Assembly: GCA_949130495.1 (NCBI GenBank)
Contig: CASBWL010000053.1
Coordinates: forward strand, 806,001-870,000
Direction: 5' to 3'
Origin: Sambucus nigra
Taxonomy: Eukaryota; Streptophyta; Magnoliopsida; Dipsacales; Adoxaceae
DNA length: 64,000 nucleotides
Shown: positions 60,401 to 64,000 of the stretch, piece after piece
Layout of the letters: the number at the start of each line of letters is the position of its first letter
How positions within the stretch are numbered: position 1 is the first letter of the stretch
Program-made: the position numbers and the translations under genes
The notes under the pieces: generated by a model
The model's database searches: none
Seen by the model: only the letters and a program-made list of their open reading frames with translations
Told to the model about the DNA's origin: nothing

Positions 60401-63400
60401 AAAATCGAAACCAACCCCGAACTTCACCGTGGGTGGCACGACCACCTCCCACGGGACCAATCTAAGTCGTAGGAACTGAGCCCGCCGACGCGAGACTCCC
60501 GGTTTGATAATACGATGGTAATTTGTATATTTTTATACTTAGGCTTAAAAACATGGCGTTAGAGGGTGACAACTCAAAACAACCCTCTAACGTCCTCGTG
60601 TGTGGCACCAACACCTCCCACGGACCAATGTAACTCGTAGGAACTGACGCCGCAGCCGCGAGACTCCCGGTTTCAGAATACGATGGTAATTTGCAAATTT
60701 TTAAACTTTGGCTTAAAAACTTGGCGTTAGACGGTGAAAACTCCAAACATCCCTCTAACGTCCCCGTGTGTGGCACCAACACCTCCCACGGTCCAATGTA
60801 ACAACTCGGAACTGACCCTAGAGCCGAGGAACTCCCTGTTTGAGAATACGATGATAATTTGCATATTTCTAGACTTAGGCTTAAAAACATGGCGTTAGAG
60901 GGTGAGAACTAGAGACTGCCCTTGAACGTCCCCGTGGGTGTCACCAACACCTCCCACGGGACCAATGTAACTCACAGGAACTGACCCCTCAGTTGCGGGA
61001 ATCCCATTTTGAGAATACGACGGTAATTTGTATATTTCTTGACTTAGGATTAAAAACATGGCGTTAGAGGGTGAAAACTAGAAACAGCCCTCAAACGTCC
61101 CCGTTGGTGGCACCAACACCTCCCACGGGACCAATGTAACTCGTAAGAACGGACCCCGCAGTCGCGGGACTCCCGGTTTGAGAATACGACGGTAATTTGC
61201 ATATTTCTTGACTTAGGCTTAAAAACATGGTGTTAGGGAGTGAAAACTCGGAACCTCCCCCGAACGGCCCCCTGGGTGTCACCAACAGCTCCCACGGGAC
61301 CAAGGTAACTCGTAGGAAATGACCCCGCAGTGGCGGGACTCTCGATTTGGGAATACGATGATAATTTACATATTTCCAGACTTAGGCTTAAAAACATGGC
61401 GTTAGAGGGTGAAAACTCAAAACAACCCCCGAACTTCCCCTTCGGTGGCACCAACACCTCCCACGGGACCAATGTAACTCTTAGGAACTAGCCCCGCAGC
61501 CGCGAGACTAACGATTTGAGAATACGATGGTAATTTGCATATTTTTAGACATAGGCTTAAAAACATGGCATTAGTAGGTGACAACTCGAAACAGCCCTCA
61601 AATGTCCCCTTGTGGGGCACCAACATCTCCCACGGACCAATGTAAGTCATAGGAACTGACCCTGCAGCCGAGGAACTCCCGGTTTGAGAATACGATGGTA
61701 ATTTGTATATTTCTAGACTTAGGCTTCAAAACATGGCGTTAGAGGGTGAGAACTAAAAGCTGCACCCAAAAATCCCCGTGGGTGGCACCAACATGTCCCA
61801 CGTGACCAATGTAACTCGTTGGAACTGACCCTGCAGCCGCGAAACTCCCGGTTTGATAATACGACAGTAATTTTCTTATTTCTTTACTTAGGCTGAAAAA
61901 ATGGCATTAGAGGGTGAAAACTCGAAACTGCCCTTTAACGGCCCCGTGGGTGGCACCAGCACCTCCCACGGGACCAATGTAACTCGTCGGACCTGACCCC
62001 GCAGTCGCGGGACTCCCGATTTGAGAGTACGACGATAATTTGCATATTTCTAAACTTAGGCTTAAAAACATGGCGTTAGAGGGTGAAAACTAGAAACAAC
62101 CCTTTAACGGCCCCGTGGGTGGCACCAACACCTCCCGCGGGACCAAAGTAACTCGTAGGAATAGACCCCGCAGTTGCAGGACTCCTGGTTTGAGAAAACG
62201 ATGGTAATTTATATATTTCTTGACTTAGGCTTAAAAACATTGCGTTAGAGAGTGAAAACTAGAAACACCCCTCTAACGTCCCCGTAGGTGGCACCAACAC
62301 CTCCCACGGGACCAATGTAACTCGTAGCAATTGACCCCACAGTCGTGGCACTCCCGGTTTTAGAATACGTCGGTAATTTGCATATTTCTTGACTTAGGCT
62401 TAAAAACATGGCGTTAGGGAGTGAAAACTCGGAACATCCCCCGAACCGCCCCCTGGGTGGCACCAACACCTCCCACGGGACCAAGGTAACTCGTAGGAAC
62501 TGACCCCGCAGCCGCGGGACTCCCAATTTGGGAATACGATGAAAATTTACATATTTCGAGACTTAGGATTAAAAACATGGCATTAGAGGGTGGATACTCG
62601 AAATAACCCCCGAATGGCACTGTGGGTGGCACCAACACCTCCCACGGGACAAATGTTACTCGTAGGAACAGACCCTGCAGCCGCGGGACTCCTGTTTTTA
62701 GAATACGATGAAAATTTGCATATTTCAAGACTTAGGCTTAAAAACATGGCGTTAGAGGATGAAAACTTGAAACAACCCCCGAAAGTCCCCGTGGGTGGCA
62801 CTAACACCTCCCACGGGACCAATGTAACTCGTAGGAACTGACCCCGCAGCCGCGAGACTCCTGGTTTGAGAATATAATGGTAATTTGCATATTTTTTTAC
62901 TTAGGCTTAAAAACATGGCGTTAGAGGGTGAAAAATCGAAACGGACCTCTAACATCCCCGTGTGTGGCACCACACCTCCCACTGACCAATGTAACTCGTA
63001 GGAACTTATCCCACAGCCGGGGAACTCCCGGTTTGAGAATATGATGATAATTTGGATATTTGTAGAGTTAGGCTTAAAGACATGGCATTTGAGGGTGAGA
63101 AATCAAAACAACACTCTAACGGCCCCGTGGGTGGCACCAACACCTCCCACGGGACCAATGTAACTCTTAGGAATAGACCCCATAGCCGAGGGTCTCCTGG
63201 TTTAAGAATACGACGGTAATTAGTATAATTATTGACTTAGGCTTAAATACATGGCGTTAGAGGGTGAGAACAAGAAACAGTCCACGAACGTCCCCGTGGG
63301 TGGCACTAACACCTCCCACGGGACCAATGTAACTCGTAGGAACTGACCCCGCTGTTCCCGGACTCCCGGTTGGAGAATATGATGGTAATTTATATATTTC

Positions 63401-64000
63401 TTGACTTAGCATTAAGAACATGGCGTTAGAGGGTGAAAACTAGAAATAGTCCTCTAATGTCCCCGTAGGTGGCACAAACACCTCCCACGGGACCAATGTA
63501 ACTCGCAGGAAATGACCCCGCAGTCGCGGGACTCCCGGTTTGAGAATAGGGCGATAATTTTCAAATTTCTTGACTTAGGCTTAAAAACATGGCGTTAGAG
63601 GGTGAAAACTCGAAACATTCCCCGAACGGCCCCGTGGGTGGCACCAACACCTCCCATGGGACGAAGGTAACTCGTAGGAACTGACCCCACAGCCGTGGGA
63701 CTCCCGATTTGGGAATACGATGATAAGTTTTATATTTCTAAACTTAGGCCTAAAAACACGGTGTTAGAGGGTGGAAACTCAAAACAGCCCCGAATGGCCT
63801 CGTGGGTCGCACCAACACCTCCTACGGGATCAATGTAACTCTTAGGAACTGACCTCGTAGCCGCGTGACTCCTGGTTTGAGAATATGATGATAATTTGCG
63901 TATTTCCAGACTTAGGCTTAAAAACATGGGCTTAGAGGGTGAAAAATCGAAACCAACCGTGAACTTCACCATGGGTGGCACCAACACCTCCCATGTGACC
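57426..64000. repeat. 20/21-monomer duplication (3,373-3,544 bp offset), second copy cut by the window edge
   Basis: The rare string TAACAACTC(A/G)G occurs at 57426 and 60799 (offset 3,373). Later markers are offset by 3,542-3,544 bp (58871/62414, 59208/62752, 60381/63923). One extra monomer was therefore gained in the second copy, near 62.1 kb. Confidence 0.75.

Larger units (their letters stand above)
29250..64000. repeat. Satellite DNA array, monomer 168-169 bp, about 206 copies, continuing past the window
   Basis: From about 29,250 every 168-169 bp the sequence returns to the same landmarks: GGCGTTAGAGGGTGA, then CCCGTGGGTGGCACC, ACCTCCCACGGGACCAATG, AACTCGTAGGAACTGACCCC, GGTTTGAGAATACGA, TTTGCATATTTCTAGACTTA and GGCTTAAAAAC. 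All copies face the same way and no other element interrupts them. Neighbouring copies differ at many sites, so the array is old or weakly homogenised. The monomer size is in the range common for plant centromeric and subtelomeric satellites. Each unit has an 8-bp inverted repeat (for example 29593-29600 with 29615-29622). Minus-strand frames of 74-79 codons recur because the unit lacks a stop in two phases. They are not genes. Confidence 0.97.

Noticed and set aside
29228..63987. Dozens of minus-strand reading frames of 65-144 codons in the satellite
   Set aside because: They follow the monomer period, have no starts or signals of their own, and change phase from unit to unit. They are by-products of the repeat.
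29250..64000. A CRISPR-like or protein-repeat array
   Set aside because: The whole period is one diverged monomer with no unique spacers, and 169 bp is not a multiple of three.
29250..64000. Telomere-type repeats or a CENP-B-box-like motif in the array
   Set aside because: I found no TTTAGGG runs and no convincing match to the CENP-B box pattern.

Overview
This 64 kb window looks like repeat-rich nuclear DNA of a flowering plant, probably heterochromatic. I see no intact host gene. Plant origin is inferred from retroelements primed by initiator-tRNA-Met (primer-binding site complement GCTCTGATACCA), copia-type gag sequences related to the UBN2 family, abundant (TA)n tracts, and a long satellite with a monomer near 169 bp.

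Left part (1-29,250): a stack of LTR retrotransposons. At 1-2,819 is the 5' end of a minus-strand copia-type element (B') that runs off the left edge. From 4,626 to 26,816 is a three-level nest. Element A has 3.5-3.6 kb LTRs, a roughly 2.2 kb non-coding interior and a perfect TAAAT target duplication, so it resembles a LARD-type derivative. Its 5' LTR was split by element B (12,436-25,263, two LTRs of exactly 1,629 bp, copia-type gag only). The gag of B was split in turn by element C (16,906-22,735, LTRs of 1,095 and 1,112 bp, perfect TCGCC target duplication, also gag only). All are in minus orientation. Neither B nor C has a visible protease, integrase, reverse transcriptase or RNase H, so both would depend on enzymes from another element. 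Both gag sequences carry nonsense codons or frameshifts now. B and C share a gag layout (copia-type N-terminal region, first zinc knuckle, acidic/coiled-coil segment, second zinc knuckle). They also share a conserved hairpin-forming block near the 3' end of the internal region, and both carry CG-rich palindrome clusters in U3. The flanks of the nest (2,820-4,625 and 26,822-29,250) are AT-rich, probably old retroelement sequence.

Right part (about 29,250-64,000, continuing beyond the window): one uninterrupted head-to-tail satellite array of about 206 diverged monomers of 168-169 bp. Each monomer carries an 8-bp inverted repeat with a 14-nt loop, and a subset carries a second 10-bp inverted repeat. 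Higher-order structure is visible by eye: a 6-mer (1,009 bp) period at the left end, a 21-mer (3,540 bp) unit repeated in exact register at 39.8-46.9 kb followed by a contracted copy, a 1,439-bp tandem duplication at 49.5-52.4 kb, a roughly 10-mer duplication at 52.6-55.3 kb, and a 20/21-mer duplication at 57.4-64 kb. The many short minus-strand reading frames in the array come from the monomer sequence and are not genes.

All similarity statements rest on reading the sequence by eye. No alignment or database search was run.
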